Assembly (NCBI GenBank): GCA_036521875.1
Contig: DATDGX010000076.1
Coordinates: 1-48,148 of the forward strand
Origin: DATDGX01 sp036521875
GTDB taxonomy: Bacteria > Desulfobacterota > Binatia > Binatales > Binataceae
Direction: 5' to 3'
Length of the DNA stretch: 48,148 nt
Shown here piece by piece: positions 1 to 8,308 of the stretch. Numbering within the stretch: the first letter of the stretch is position 1; the number at the start of each line of letters is the position of its first letter. A model generated the notes under the pieces. It searched no databases. It was given only the letters and a program-made list of their open reading frames with translations, and was not told where the DNA came from. Both the position numbers and the translations under genes were made by a program.

Positions 1-229
1 GAAGGTACATCGCGAGGAGCCGCCGAAGATCTCGCCGCTGCCGGAGTTCTACCAGCAGACCCGGGCCGCCTATAAGGTGCTCGCGAACGCGGGTGGCGGC
101 GCGATGAAATCGCTGACCAAGGACTCGCACATCAACCAGCAGGTGCTGATCCTGGCCTTCGGCGAGCAGTGGCAGAACCAGGTCGCCGCCTTCAGCCGCG
201 GCCTCAATTCCCCCGCCAGCAGTCAATGA
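1..229 (+). CDS. VWA-domain protein, C-terminal part only
   Basis: Reading in the frame that starts at base 2 gives 75 residues and a TGA stop at 227-229; the start lies outside the window. The peptide matches the last ~67 residues of the protein encoded at 390-1562 almost motif by motif: both carry a KxHR segment, PLPEF, QT, AYKVLA, a Gly-rich GGG, then INxQV, ILxFG and a tryptophan near the end. The two genes are therefore tandem paralogues. Function is inferred only from the complete neighbour, a membrane-anchored von Willebrand A protein. No terminator is obvious in the 160 bases before the next gene, so both may share a transcript. Confidence 0.85.
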   Translation, partial: KVHREEPPKISPLPEFYQQTRAAYKVLANAGGGAMKSLTKDSHINQQVLILAFGEQWQNQVAAFSRGLNSPASSQ

Positions 230-389
230 GCCGGGCTTTCTCGCTGGCCGGCCAACCAGACCTTCCGTACGCGCTAAAATAAATCGCAAGAAAGTTCCCC
301 TCCTACGATCTTAGTTTCGGCGACGCTTGGGTCGACCCTGGGAGCGTCCCAACGCTGGCGCGAAGCGCGAAGGTTGAAAGGAGGATGAG

Positions 390-1562
390 ATGATTTCGAT
401 TTTGATTGCCTGCCTGGCCTTGGTTGGCTCGATACTGGTCTTGGCCTTTGGATGGAGCCGGCTTCGCGGCCTTCCCGTCGCTGCGTCGATGCGGCCGCGG
501 CTTCGCAGCGCGGCCTTTTTTGTCGGCGGCCCATTTTCGATTTCGATCGCGATCCATCTCGCGATCATTTTCGCGCTCATCATCGCCGTGCATGAGACCC
601 GCGCGCGTGACCTGATCCTTGTCACCATGGAGCCAGGATCCGTTCGCCCATTCGAGGACGCCGAGCGCCTCGAGATACCTGACGAAACGATGCCTGATTT
701 CACAACCAAATCATCCGACGATTTGCCGCAGCAGACGGACGTCAACAAGCTGCTCGCGAATTCCAGCGCAGTCGCCGGTACGGCATCCGACACCGGAATC
801 GATATCGGCCGCCACCTCGGCGAGTTCCTGAATCTCCACCCTGGAGCCGGCGACGACGCGAGCTTCCCGGAGTTTATCCTGGATTTGCGCCGCAAGGGTC
901 TCGATATCGTGCTGGTGATCGACGGCACCAAGTCGATGGACTTCGTGATGGCCGATGTGAAGGCGCGAATGACGCAGCTCGCAGTCCGGGTTCGGCATCT
1001 GGTTCCGATCGCGCGCGTCGGCGTCGTCGTGTTCGGTGGCAAGGGCGATCCACTCGACATACAGCCGCTGACGCTCTCGACCGCCAGACTGCAAGCGTTT
1101 CTTGGCTCGATTCAGGCCAGGGGCGGCGGCGAGTGGCAGGAGAACACGCTCGGCGGGGTTCAGGCGGCGATCACCAAGATGGATTGGAAGCCCTACGCGC
1201 GCAAGGTGATCGTGCTGATCGGCGACTCGCCGCCCGAAAAAGAAGACTTCGCGCCGCTGCTCGCGCTCATCCGGAATTTCAGGCGCAACAACGGCACGCT
1301 GAGCGGCGTCGATGTGACAGAAGAGGAGCATGAGCGCTTCGAGCACGAATTTTCGATGAAGATTCATCGAGACCCGACAGCGAAGATCGGGCCGCTTCCT
1401 GAATTCGCAAGGCAAACTCAGATCGCATACAAAGTGCTCGCGGTCGAGGGCGGCGGCTCGATACGCAGCCTGAGCCACGACGAGGGCATCAATCACCAGG
1501 TGATGATCCTGGTGTTCGGCGACAAGTGGCAGGAGGAGGTTCGCCGTTACGCGTCGAGATAG
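390..1562 (+). CDS. Membrane-anchored VWA-domain protein with TonB-like helix
   Basis: A 390-residue protein. A strong ribosome site (AAAGGAGG, about 376-383) fixes the ATG. Residues 1-20 form one hydrophobic helix and about 48-67 a second. The second helix contains SxxxH (S52, H56), the pattern of the proton-coupling helix of TonB-like proteins. Residues 80-160 are a polar linker. A VWA domain starts near 172: the strand LDIVLVID leads to a MIDAS-type D178-G-T-K-S182 (consensus DxSxS, so Thr replaces the first Ser). A later GDS follows a hydrophobic strand. Such proteins often accompany ExbB/ExbD or MotA/TolQ-type motors; whether motor genes lie upstream cannot be seen. A divalent-cation-dependent binding role at the envelope is inference. 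Confidence 0.8.
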   Translation: MISILIACLALVGSILVLAFGWSRLRGLPVAASMRPRLRSAAFFVGGPFSISIAIHLAIIFALIIAVHETRARDLILVTMEPGSVRPFEDAERLEIPDETMPDFTTKSSDDLPQQTDVNKLLANSSAVAGTASDTGIDIGRHLGEFLNLHPGAGDDASFPEFILDLRRKGLDIVLVIDGTKSMDFVMADVKARMTQLAVRVRHLVPIARVGVVVFGGKGDPLDIQPLTLSTARLQAFLGSIQARGGGEWQENTLGGVQAAITKMDWKPYARKVIVLIGDSPPEKEDFAPLLALIRNFRRNNGTLSGVDVTEEEHERFEHEFSMKIHRDPTAKIGPLPEFARQTQIAYKVLAVEGGGSIRSLSHDEGINHQVMILVFGDKWQEEVRRYASR

Positions 1563-1610
1563 CGCGACCGCCGCCGCAGCCAGCAGGTCCGGCCGGGCTC
1601 CTGTGCTACT

Positions 1611-2231
1611 TCAGGCGAGTTCCTCTGCGACGACTTTGCGAACACCGGGCCGCTCGGACATGCGGCGCCGGTGATCGATCACCTTGGGCAGGCGGGTCAG
1701 GTCAACACCATCGCCTTCCAGCCACTGCGCGACCGTGAACAGGTAGGGGTCGCAGATGGTGTAAGCCTCGCCCATCACCCACGGCCCTTTCAGCATCTCA
1801 CGCTCGACGAGATCGAAACACGCGCCGACCGACTGCGGCACCTTGCGCTGCATCGCGGCGATCGCAGCCTCGTCGTCGGCCCATCGATGACCGCGCACGC
1901 GATGCGCATGGGCGACATGCAGCGTGGAGCACAGGTAGCTGTTGAAGGCCTGCACCTGCGCAAATGCAAACGCGTCATTGACTGGCGCCAGGTCCGCCTG
2001 CGGAAAGCTTTGCGCGATGTACGCGAGGATGGCCGGCGTCTCGGTCAGGATGCCTCGGTCGGTGACCAATGCCGGCACCCGGCCTTTGGGGTTGATAGCT
2101 AGATACGCCGGGCCGCGCTGCTCGTTGGCTGCGAAGTTCATCCGCACCGTCGAATACTGAGCGCCCGCTTCCTCCAGGGCGATGTGCGATGCGAGTGCGC
2201 AGGTGCGGGGAGCGTAGAACAGTTTGATCAT
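1611..2231 (-). CDS. Glutathione S-transferase family protein
   Basis: A 206-residue protein with the usual two-domain GST length. The thioredoxin-like N-terminal domain begins MIKLFYAPRTCALASH, in which the Ser/Cys region of bacterial beta-class enzymes is recognisable. NPKGRVPAL carries the cis-Pro of the glutathione site, and LTETPAILAYIA is the ES/ET-type gamma-glutamyl-binding segment. An all-helical C-terminal domain follows, with the capping motif SICDPYLF-like TICDPYLF. The ATG at 2231 was chosen because GAAGGAG lies about nine bases upstream and family alignment begins there; the longer frame upstream is not GST-like. It probably conjugates glutathione to electrophiles in the cytoplasm; the substrate is unknown. 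It converges on the VWA gene and diverges from the patatin gene. Confidence 0.9.
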   Translation of the reverse strand: MIKLFYAPRTCALASHIALEEAGAQYSTVRMNFAANEQRGPAYLAINPKGRVPALVTDRGILTETPAILAYIAQSFPQADLAPVNDAFAFAQVQAFNSYLCSTLHVAHAHRVRGHRWADDEAAIAAMQRKVPQSVGACFDLVEREMLKGPWVMGEAYTICDPYLFTVAQWLEGDGVDLTRLPKVIDHRRRMSERPGVRKVVAEELA

Positions 2232-2367
2232 TTTGATCGACTCCTTCACCGAGAGCCTACAGCTCCGAGAACACGAAAAGAATCTCCGCTCACTGGAATC
2301 CTGATAGAACATCTTGTAATAATTTCAAGTCTCGGTGTACAAGTCGGGTTCGGGGTGGTTATCGACT

Positions 2368-4524
2368 ATGGTCTGGGCTTTCGTCGGCTTCGCAATCGTC
2401 GCGAGCGTGGCCGCGGCTTTGTTCGGCAGGCGGCTGCCGCTCCTGGTCCAATACGGTTGCTTCCTGCGCTTCCCACTCTTGATGGCGCTGGTGATCGTTC
2501 TGTTGCCGCGGTTCGAATCGCAATGGATACCCGGCACCTTCGATCTCAGCTACCGCGAGGTCTTCGCCGTCACTCCCTTCGTGATGTTCGCCGCATGGGC
2601 CTGCATGCTCACCGGCCTGGTGATACTCGATGGTGCGTCGCGGCGCTTCGCGGTGCCACGGCTCCCGCTGCCCTCCTGGCTGCTGCGGTGGCGTTTGCCC
2701 ATCGCTTCATCTTTGGCGCTGCCGATGCTCGTGCGCATGACGCTTGCGAACAGCGACTTCAAGTTAGCCGCTCTCTATGTGGCCGCGGGAGTGGGCGTCG
2801 CTTTCCTCGGCCTTCTGGCTCTAACGATCACGCGGCAGTTGATGATACCCCCCGACCTGCCGGCAAACTTGTTGCTTTCTCGACTATGGGTTCCCAGGTT
2901 CATTCAGAGCCTCGACGCGATGAGCTGGCCCACCCGGATCCTGCTGCCGCCACATCGTCTGCGCCGCGTCCCGCGAGCGCTCGGCGCCGGCTACATCGAT
3001 TACGCCAGCGGCCGCGTGCTGCCGGGACCGGTGTGGATTCTCGTATTGCTGGGCGCGGCGATGAGCGGCTGCATTCTCTCCAATCGCCACATCAACTGGC
3101 TGATAGCGCACAACCGGCACATGACGCTGCTCCCGACCATGGCGTACCTCACGATCGGGATTATCATGATCACGCTTTTTCTCGCCTCTCTGTCGTTCTT
3201 CTTCGATCGATATCGAATCCCGGTCCTCCTGATCGCGGGGCTGTGGATCGTGACCCCGCATCTCACCAGCCATGAGAGAAATTACTTCACGATCACGCAC
3301 GCGAAGTGCACCAATACCGGCGATGCGTCGAGCGCCCACGAATGCTCTGCGCCCACCGACTTGAGGGCCGCCGTCGATCCATGGCTACGGCAGGAAGAAC
3401 GCCGTGCGCCGGGCCACAAGCCGACTCTGGTGGTGGTTTGCGCCAGCGGCGGCGGCCTTCAAGCGGCGGCATGGACGGCAAGAGTGCTGACCGGGATGGA
3501 AGAGGAACTCGGCACCGACTTCATCCATTCCGTGCGCCTGGTGAGCGGCGTCTCGGGCGGCAGTCTTGGCTTGCTGTATTTTGTCGTGTCGTACGATCCG
3601 GAGTTGGGCGCGCCGCCTCTCGATCAACTGCCTTTCATCAATCAAGCCGCACAGAAGTCCAGCACCGAAAGCATCGCCCAGAGCGTCGCGCAGAACGAGC
3701 TCCTCTGGCTTCTGGTTCCTTTCGCGGATTCCACCGCCGATGACCGCGGTTGGGCAATCGAGCGAAGCTGGAGCCACACGCTGCTGATGCGCGGCGCGCA
3801 ACATCTGATCACAGAACGGCTTTCCGATTGGCGTGCCGCCGCTCAGAGCGGCTGGCTCCCGGCGACCGTCTTTGGCGCGACTATCGTCGAGACCGGGCAA
3901 CCCCTGCTGTTCAGCACCGTCGACATACCGTCCTATTTTCAGGCGGTTCTCTTCGGCAATGACAATTCGGGTTACGGCCGCGCAGACATCGACCTGGTGA
4001 CGGCCGTCCGGCTGTCCAGCTCGTTCGCATGGGCCAGCCCGGTTGCCAGTGCGCGCTACGCGGATCAAGGCCGTGTTGATGGGAGCCAGCCGAGCCAGCT
4101 CCACATCTGCGATGGCGGCTATTATGACAGTCTTGCCGTCGAAGCAGCCGTAAACTGGAGCTGGGACGCGCTGCAGTTGTACCGGGAGCGGCTGCACAAG
4201 ATCGTAATCGTTCAAATCCGGGCGCGTCGCGACATCAGCACTCGCGAAGAGGCTCCGATGAGTGCGTTTGTGCAGACCTTCGCGCCGCTGACCGCAACCC
4301 TCAACGCGCTCTTCCGCGCCCATGCCAATCGTGATGCGCTGGAAGTTCGACAACTGATCGACGAGTCGAACGGGCTTATCGATACCGTTGTGGTGACGGC
4401 GGAGAACGGCGCCAAACCCGCGTGGTCGCTCCCAAGTGATTCTCCACTCACCATCGAGCGCGACTGGCAACTCGTCAAACAGGGCGCGCAGATGCACAAG
4501 CTCGAACGGCTGCTCGCGCAGTGA
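2368..4524 (+). CDS. Patatin-like phospholipase with N-terminal membrane domain
   Basis: A 718-residue protein from ATG 2368 (a GTG at 2335 would add 11 residues, but only the ATG has a purine-rich GGGGTGG in front). About six hydrophobic segments occupy the first 310 residues, so the enzyme is tethered to the inner membrane. The catalytic patatin domain follows: VVVCASGGGLQAAAW is the glycine-rich oxyanion loop, GVSGGS holds the nucleophile Ser396, and CDGGYYDS holds the dyad Asp582. All three patatin signatures are intact, so lipid acyl hydrolysis is likely; substrate and side of the membrane are not shown. It is divergent from the GST gene and has no obvious operon partner. The length is about twice that of a soluble bacterial patatin. 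Confidence 0.88.
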   Translation: MVWAFVGFAIVASVAAALFGRRLPLLVQYGCFLRFPLLMALVIVLLPRFESQWIPGTFDLSYREVFAVTPFVMFAAWACMLTGLVILDGASRRFAVPRLPLPSWLLRWRLPIASSLALPMLVRMTLANSDFKLAALYVAAGVGVAFLGLLALTITRQLMIPPDLPANLLLSRLWVPRFIQSLDAMSWPTRILLPPHRLRRVPRALGAGYIDYASGRVLPGPVWILVLLGAAMSGCILSNRHINWLIAHNRHMTLLPTMAYLTIGIIMITLFLASLSFFFDRYRIPVLLIAGLWIVTPHLTSHERNYFTITHAKCTNTGDASSAHECSAPTDLRAAVDPWLRQEERRAPGHKPTLVVVCASGGGLQAAAWTARVLTGMEEELGTDFIHSVRLVSGVSGGSLGLLYFVVSYDPELGAPPLDQLPFINQAAQKSSTESIAQSVAQNELLWLLVPFADSTADDRGWAIERSWSHTLLMRGAQHLITERLSDWRAAAQSGWLPATVFGATIVETGQPLLFSTVDIPSYFQAVLFGNDNSGYGRADIDLVTAVRLSSSFAWASPVASARYADQGRVDGSQPSQLHICDGGYYDSLAVEAAVNWSWDALQLYRERLHKIVIVQIRARRDISTREEAPMSAFVQTFAPLTATLNALFRAHANRDALEVRQLIDESNGLIDTVVVTAENGAKPAWSLPSDSPLTIERDWQLVKQGAQMHKLERLLAQ

Positions 4525-5140
4525 TCCGCGGTTGTGCAGATTGTTACAGTCTCCGAGAGTTGCAACAGCCTCTTAAGGGGGCTGGCTCTAATCGATCGTC
4601 AGACCTCTCGACTGCCTGGTCTCCTTCGCTGTCAGCCAGGCGATTCACTCGTACGCAAGACCCATCGCCGCCATTGCGTAGAATGAATCGCGGATCGAGC
4701 TTCCGTTGCTCCCGGTTCCGTACTGTCGATGGCACCTCGATGCAAAAACACCCCGCTTCGGCCAGCGTAACGTTCTTCAGAACGAAGTCCGGAATAATCA
4801 TCGCCTGCGCGGCCTGCGCCAAGTCGAAGGAGGGAGAAAAACCGGTGCCCGCGGCAGCGTAGCCTAAACCGGTAAACGCGGTGAACAGACCAAAGCGCCT
4901 GCTGACCTGCGCTTGCATTTGCGCTGCTGTGAACTGCGGTGGCCCGCTTTGAGGAAAGTTCTAAATGTCGGCCTTCGCTTCGCGCCATATTGCACGCGCG
5001 ATGCACAGTCGCAACTGCAAGTTATAAGATCGAGATAGCGTCCCTGCAGGCGATCCGGCTTCGCTCCACAGCAGAACAATTGAGGGCTGCCAATTGGAGC
5101 AGAAAGAGGGACCTTTGTTCAACGCGAGAGGTGACAGCCA
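4525..5140. other. Gene-poor stretch with one doubtful minus-strand frame
   Basis: No recognisable gene. A minus-strand frame at 4544-4918 could encode 124 residues with a hydrophobic beginning (FGLFTAFTGLGYAAAG) and a stretch that looks protein-like in the middle (PDFVLKNVTLAEAG). It lacks a clear ribosome site and I recognise no family; it may be a relic. The last ~40 bases hold the leader of the downstream Maf-like gene, with GAGAGG upstream of the ATG at 5141. Confidence 0.35.
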
Positions 5141-5707
5141 ATGAGAGTTGTTCTTGCATCTGAATCGCAATCGCGAAGACGAGCACTTGACATCCTTGGG
5201 CTCACTTACGTGGTGTGTCCGAGCGCGATCGACGAAAAGTCGATCCGGGACTCCGACCCTGCCGCGCTGACGAAAAAGCTCGCGGAAGCGAAAGCGTGGA
5301 AAGTTGTAAGCACCGTTCAGGACGCGGTCGTGGTCTCGGGCGACGCGGTGGTAGCGAAAGGCGCAAAGATTTTCGAGAAGCCGCGAAGCAACGATGAAGC
5401 GGTGGAATTCCTCCGTGAGCTTTCCGGCAGTGCGTTCCAATTCGTGACGTCGCTTACCGTGATCCGTTCAGATACGAGGAGAATGCTGTCGACCGTCGAA
5501 ATCTCGGAGATCAACTTTCGCCGGCTGGTGGAGGGCGAAATCCGCGACTACGTCAGCAGATATCCAGTGTTGAGGTTTGCGGGCGCTTTCGAAGGCGACG
5601 GCGTGCTGCGCTTCGCTGAATCCGTCTCGGGCAGCTACAACTTTATAACTGCGCTACCCGTGAGCCGGCTGGCCGTATTTCTTCGCGAGCAGGGCGTCCA
5701 AGTGTAG
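5141..5707 (+). CDS. maf: Maf-like nucleotide pyrophosphatase
   Basis: 188 residues, the usual Maf length. The N-terminal LASESQSRRRAL fits the LASxSxxR phosphate-binding signature. SGDAVVAKGAKIFEKP corresponds to the SADTVV...G...KP block with catalytic Asp68, and FAGAFEGDGVLRF plus SGSYNFITALP match the two C-terminal Maf blocks (AGAY..., G.Y.N..GLP). The family hydrolyses canonical or modified NTPs (dTTP, UTP, m7GTP by subfamily) to the monophosphate and pyrophosphate. Several normally fixed positions differ (SGD for SAD, A for T, AGAF for AGAY, TALP for VGLP), so substrate range is uncertain. Start chosen from the ribosome-site-like GAGAGGTGACAG before the ATG. No operon partners are visible. 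Confidence 0.85.
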   Translation: MRVVLASESQSRRRALDILGLTYVVCPSAIDEKSIRDSDPAALTKKLAEAKAWKVVSTVQDAVVVSGDAVVAKGAKIFEKPRSNDEAVEFLRELSGSAFQFVTSLTVIRSDTRRMLSTVEISEINFRRLVEGEIRDYVSRYPVLRFAGAFEGDGVLRFAESVSGSYNFITALPVSRLAVFLREQGVQV

Positions 5708-6143
5708 CCTGAATCAGCGAAAAGAAGTCCGCCGCTCGAACGGCTAATGCTTGGCGATGGTCAGACAGCCAGGCCCTCGGCGGGTTCGAGAATCCAAAGA
5801 TCTCAGGTAAGAGCGGCTACCCCAATTGAGTTGACCATTTTGGTCAAGAATACTCTTCCGTCCGACTACGGCATCGACGTCGGTTTTCGCAACAATCGGT
5901 CCGAAACCGCTCGCGTCGTCGGGTGCATGGGAAAGCGTCGAGGTAGCGAGTTCATCTCAGGGCCCACCCTCTGTCGGCTCCAAATCGGCATCCATTAGGA
6001 CTTTTTGTCAATTTGGTAGTCAACTTGGAAAATGGAAATCCGGGTTAAACAGACTGACGAGCGGGAAGTTCCCCTCGTGCGCCCTCCGAATCAGACATCG
6101 CTTACGTGGGTCAGTCGTGTCTCAGGTTGGCCGGTCGATGAAG
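5708..6143. other. Stretch without a recognisable gene
   Basis: Short frames in all six readings, none with a ribosome site plus recognisable protein pattern. Composition is less GC-biased than in the flanking genes. It opens the decayed region that continues to about 9.9 kb. Confidence 0.5.
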
Positions 6144-6264
6144 TCGCCTACAATCTTAGCCGACCGAGTTCACGATCTGGGACTGCGCTCCGCGTCGCTT
6201 TTGTAGCCGTTCAATGTTCCCCGCATCATCTCGGCATCTTGGCGGTCGAGGAAGCTTACGCGAA
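6144..6264 (-). repeat. Degenerate tail of SRPBCC gene, copy A
   Basis: Bases 6170-6264 match 9305-9400 and 7880-7973 at nearly every position and correspond to the last ~30 codons and the stop of the SRPBCC gene read on the minus strand (end of the protein around ...MMRGTLNGYKSDAERSP). An additional match (GTCGCCTACAATCTTA, 6144-6159) is shared only with copy B. The homology stops abruptly at a run of A residues at 6264. There is no complete gene here; it is a fragment. Confidence 0.8.
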
Positions 6265-6377
6265 AAAAAATCGTAGTGCACCACTCGACCATCGTCGCGA
6301 TCAATTCGGAAAGCTATCGGCTTAACGACAAACACAAAGCCGCCTCTGCTCGCCGCTCCAATCAAAACCGCCAGGCA

Positions 6378-6511
6378 TTAAACATGCCTTGGCGAGTAAG
6401 GCTTATCGATGCTGGCCGCGAACGCTCGCGTCGCGCAAAGGAAGACGCGGCCTGATAAGGCCGCGAGCACGGCTCCGACGCGACCTTCTTCACGAACTCG
6501 CGCCGCGTCAC
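6378..6511 (-). pseudogene. Relic of a Tat-exported protein start, frameshifted
   Basis: Read on the minus strand from a GTG at 6511, the peptide begins VTRREFVKKVAS, a twin-arginine signal pattern (consensus S/T-R-R-x-F-L/V-K). One base out of frame it continues GAVLAALSGRVF and then LCATRAFAASIDKP, that is, the hydrophobic core and the A-F-A cleavage region expected next in a Tat signal. It ends at a TAA at 6378-6380. The two halves together look like one broken signal peptide whose mature protein has been lost. GGAGG lies upstream of the GTG but too far for certainty. The call rests on pattern only. Confidence 0.5.
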
Positions 6512-6626
6512 CCGATTAATTATCGGTGCCTCCGGACAGTTTTTGGATGCCGCTCAGCTCTCCCGGTCGGCTTGATATTCCGGTCGGCCAGAGGGGCTGC
6601 TCGGATAAATCTATCGGACGCAGAAC

Positions 6627-7373
6627 TCATGGCACTCCAGCGGCGCTCAGCAGTGCATTTATCGATTTGTCTTGGAAGGTCTCGATTCCGTATTTCTGGT
6701 TCTGCCGAAAGTAGCGCGCCTCCTTTGGGGCTTTGATCCAGGCATTCGCGACCGTCTCAGGAGTTGGATATTGCCCCTGCACGAGGCACGGCTCATTGGC
6801 TGTTGCCAAGAGCAGGTCGAGCGCCTGGAGCTGGGAAGATTTGGCGCTATCCACGGTCTTCGGCCAATCGATCTTAAGAAATCCGCTTGCGTCCACTATC
6901 GGTATTTCTCCGGTCGCACACTTCAATCTGCCATAGGGCTGTCCGGCTTCGTGAACCGTCTTTCTCCACTCGTCATGCCAGGCAGGCGGCAGCCCTTGCC
7001 CTTTCGGATTGATCAGGAGCGCCACACATCCCCAATTTTTCGCCACTCCGACATCGGACTCCCCAGGATCGTTGGATTGCTCAGCCCACCAGAGTTGTTT
7101 CGCCTCGAGTATCAAGTGATCATAAGAAGACATCGGCTGCTGCTGACACGGGATGACTATCGCCTGGCCCCACTCGTTATTTCGCTGACACAGTTGCGAA
7201 AAGACCATGGTATATGTGTTACTGCGCTTGCAGGATTTTCGCCCGTAGCGGATAGGCGCGCTCACATAGAACTCTCCATTCAAGTCCAGTCGGGCCTTGC
7301 GCCATTTTATACGGTGAGGCTCGATGCCCCAGTACAGAGAGCCGATGACAAGTATTCCAGCATTGAGTGTCAT
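6627..7373 (-). CDS. Conserved-looking hypothetical protein with GSLYW motif
   Basis: 248 residues, uninterrupted and rich in Trp, Pro and Tyr, so it looks like a real protein. It opens MTLNAGILVIGSLYWG followed by WRKARLDL, APIRYGRKS and NTYTMVFS. A glycine-serine-leucine step after a hydrophobic strand is reminiscent of the YGSLxW start of gamma-glutamylcyclotransferase-fold proteins, but I cannot confirm that relation and no catalytic Glu is assigned. There is no signal peptide or membrane helix. It stands alone in the decayed region with no same-strand partner within 700 bases, as expected for an accessory gene. The ribosome site is weak (AGGAGAAC about six bases before the start at 7373). 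Confidence 0.6.
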   Translation of the reverse strand: MTLNAGILVIGSLYWGIEPHRIKWRKARLDLNGEFYVSAPIRYGRKSCKRSNTYTMVFSQLCQRNNEWGQAIVIPCQQQPMSSYDHLILEAKQLWWAEQSNDPGESDVGVAKNWGCVALLINPKGQGLPPAWHDEWRKTVHEAGQPYGRLKCATGEIPIVDASGFLKIDWPKTVDSAKSSQLQALDLLLATANEPCLVQGQYPTPETVANAWIKAPKEARYFRQNQKYGIETFQDKSINALLSAAGVP

Positions 7374-7740
7374 GAGAGTTCTCCTATGCTCCGACTCCCT
7401 TCTGTCTGGCTATTTTGTGTATCCGGCGGCGAAACAGCCGGCATGGGCATTTGTTCGACATTTGCCCGGCACGGCATGAAAGCAAATATCCGGCTTAGCT
7501 CGCCGGCCATGAGCGCCGCGGGAAGCATGCAATCCGCAACCACCACGTCTCAGCGTTGGCGAGCACAAATCGCATAACCTCGGACGAACATAAGAACGCC
7601 AGCCGCTCAGACATCGGAGAGACGCACTGCGGCTCCTTTCGTTTTGCTTCCCGCGTCCACGTGCCGTCTACATAAAATCTAAGCGTTGCCGTCCGATTCT
7701 TTGGCCGTCATTTTTGGTGAATAATTTCAAGTATTTATTG
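7374..7740. other. Stretch without a recognisable gene
   Basis: Both strands carry only short frames without family resemblance. The right end is AT-richer (about 7675-7740) and leads directly into the tRNA-like relic. I see no terminator or promoter that I would defend. Confidence 0.5.
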
Positions 7741-7815
7741 GCGCCCCTACTTGATTCGAACCCACGGCCCCAGGATTGGTAGTCCTCCGCCCTCTCTGCT
7801 GAGCCGTACGTATCA
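7741..7815 (-). other. Degenerate tRNA-like relic
   Basis: On the minus strand the block reads like a tRNA gene: a D-arm-like GGCTCAGCAGAGAG, an anticodon arm AGGA-CTACCAA-TCCT with a seven-base loop, a T-loop GGTTCGAATC, and a GGCGCCA end next to a CCA-like triplet. The T stem does not pair beyond two or three bases, the acceptor 5' strand complementary to TAGGGGC is absent, and the loop would give anticodon ACC, which bacteria rarely use. It is therefore most likely a decayed or recombined tRNA copy, such as one left by an integration event, and not a working tRNA gene. Confidence 0.45.
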
Positions 7816-7849
7816 ACTGCGCGCGCGCAGACTTCTACGGCTTTACAAG

Positions 7850-8080
7850 TCGTCTACAATCTTACGGCGACCGCTTTTGTCACGATCCGGGACTGCGCTC
7901 GGCGTCGCTCTTGTAGCCGTTCAATGTGCCCCGCATCATCTCGGCATATTGGCGGTCGAGGAAGCTCACGCGAAACAGAAAATCGCCGAGGCTTCCGAGT
8001 TACCCGGGAAACCGGCCGCGATTGAGCTGGAACGCGTAGGTCCAGTGCACGTGGGTGCGGGCAGGGCCTGTCGCGCTGAC
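7850..8080 (-). repeat. Degenerate tail of SRPBCC gene, copy B
   Basis: Bases 7880-8080 match 9305-9503 with only scattered substitutions and cover roughly the last 65 codons of the SRPBCC gene (minus strand). The match ends abruptly after TGTCGCGCT: copy C continues into coding sequence and copy B does not. Upstream, GTCGTCTACAATCTTA (7850-7865) is shared with copy A. The fragment begins about 35 bases from the tRNA-like relic. Confidence 0.85.
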
Positions 8081-8308
8081 TGATCTTGAAAGCGAGGAAC
8101 CGCCTGAGGATTTCGGACTGGAGAACGACGCTGCCACAGGAGACGATGAAACTTCATTCTGACTTATAAGAGACGAGTTCACGCCGCGAACTGTGTGGCG
8201 AACAATTGTGCGCTAAGTATTTTCCCGCCCTTGATCCGGGCAAAGTATGCTCAGTGGCGATGAAGACGGCCATGTCATAGGATAAGCCCCGCTGAATACG
8301 GGACGCAA

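Noticed and set aside
711..1496. Long minus-strand open frame opposite the VWA gene
   Set aside because: High GC content leaves the antisense frame open; the plus strand has a ribosome site, membrane helices and a VWA motif.
6374..6388. GGCAT/ATGCC hairpin as a terminator
   Set aside because: Only five pairs and no T-run on either strand.
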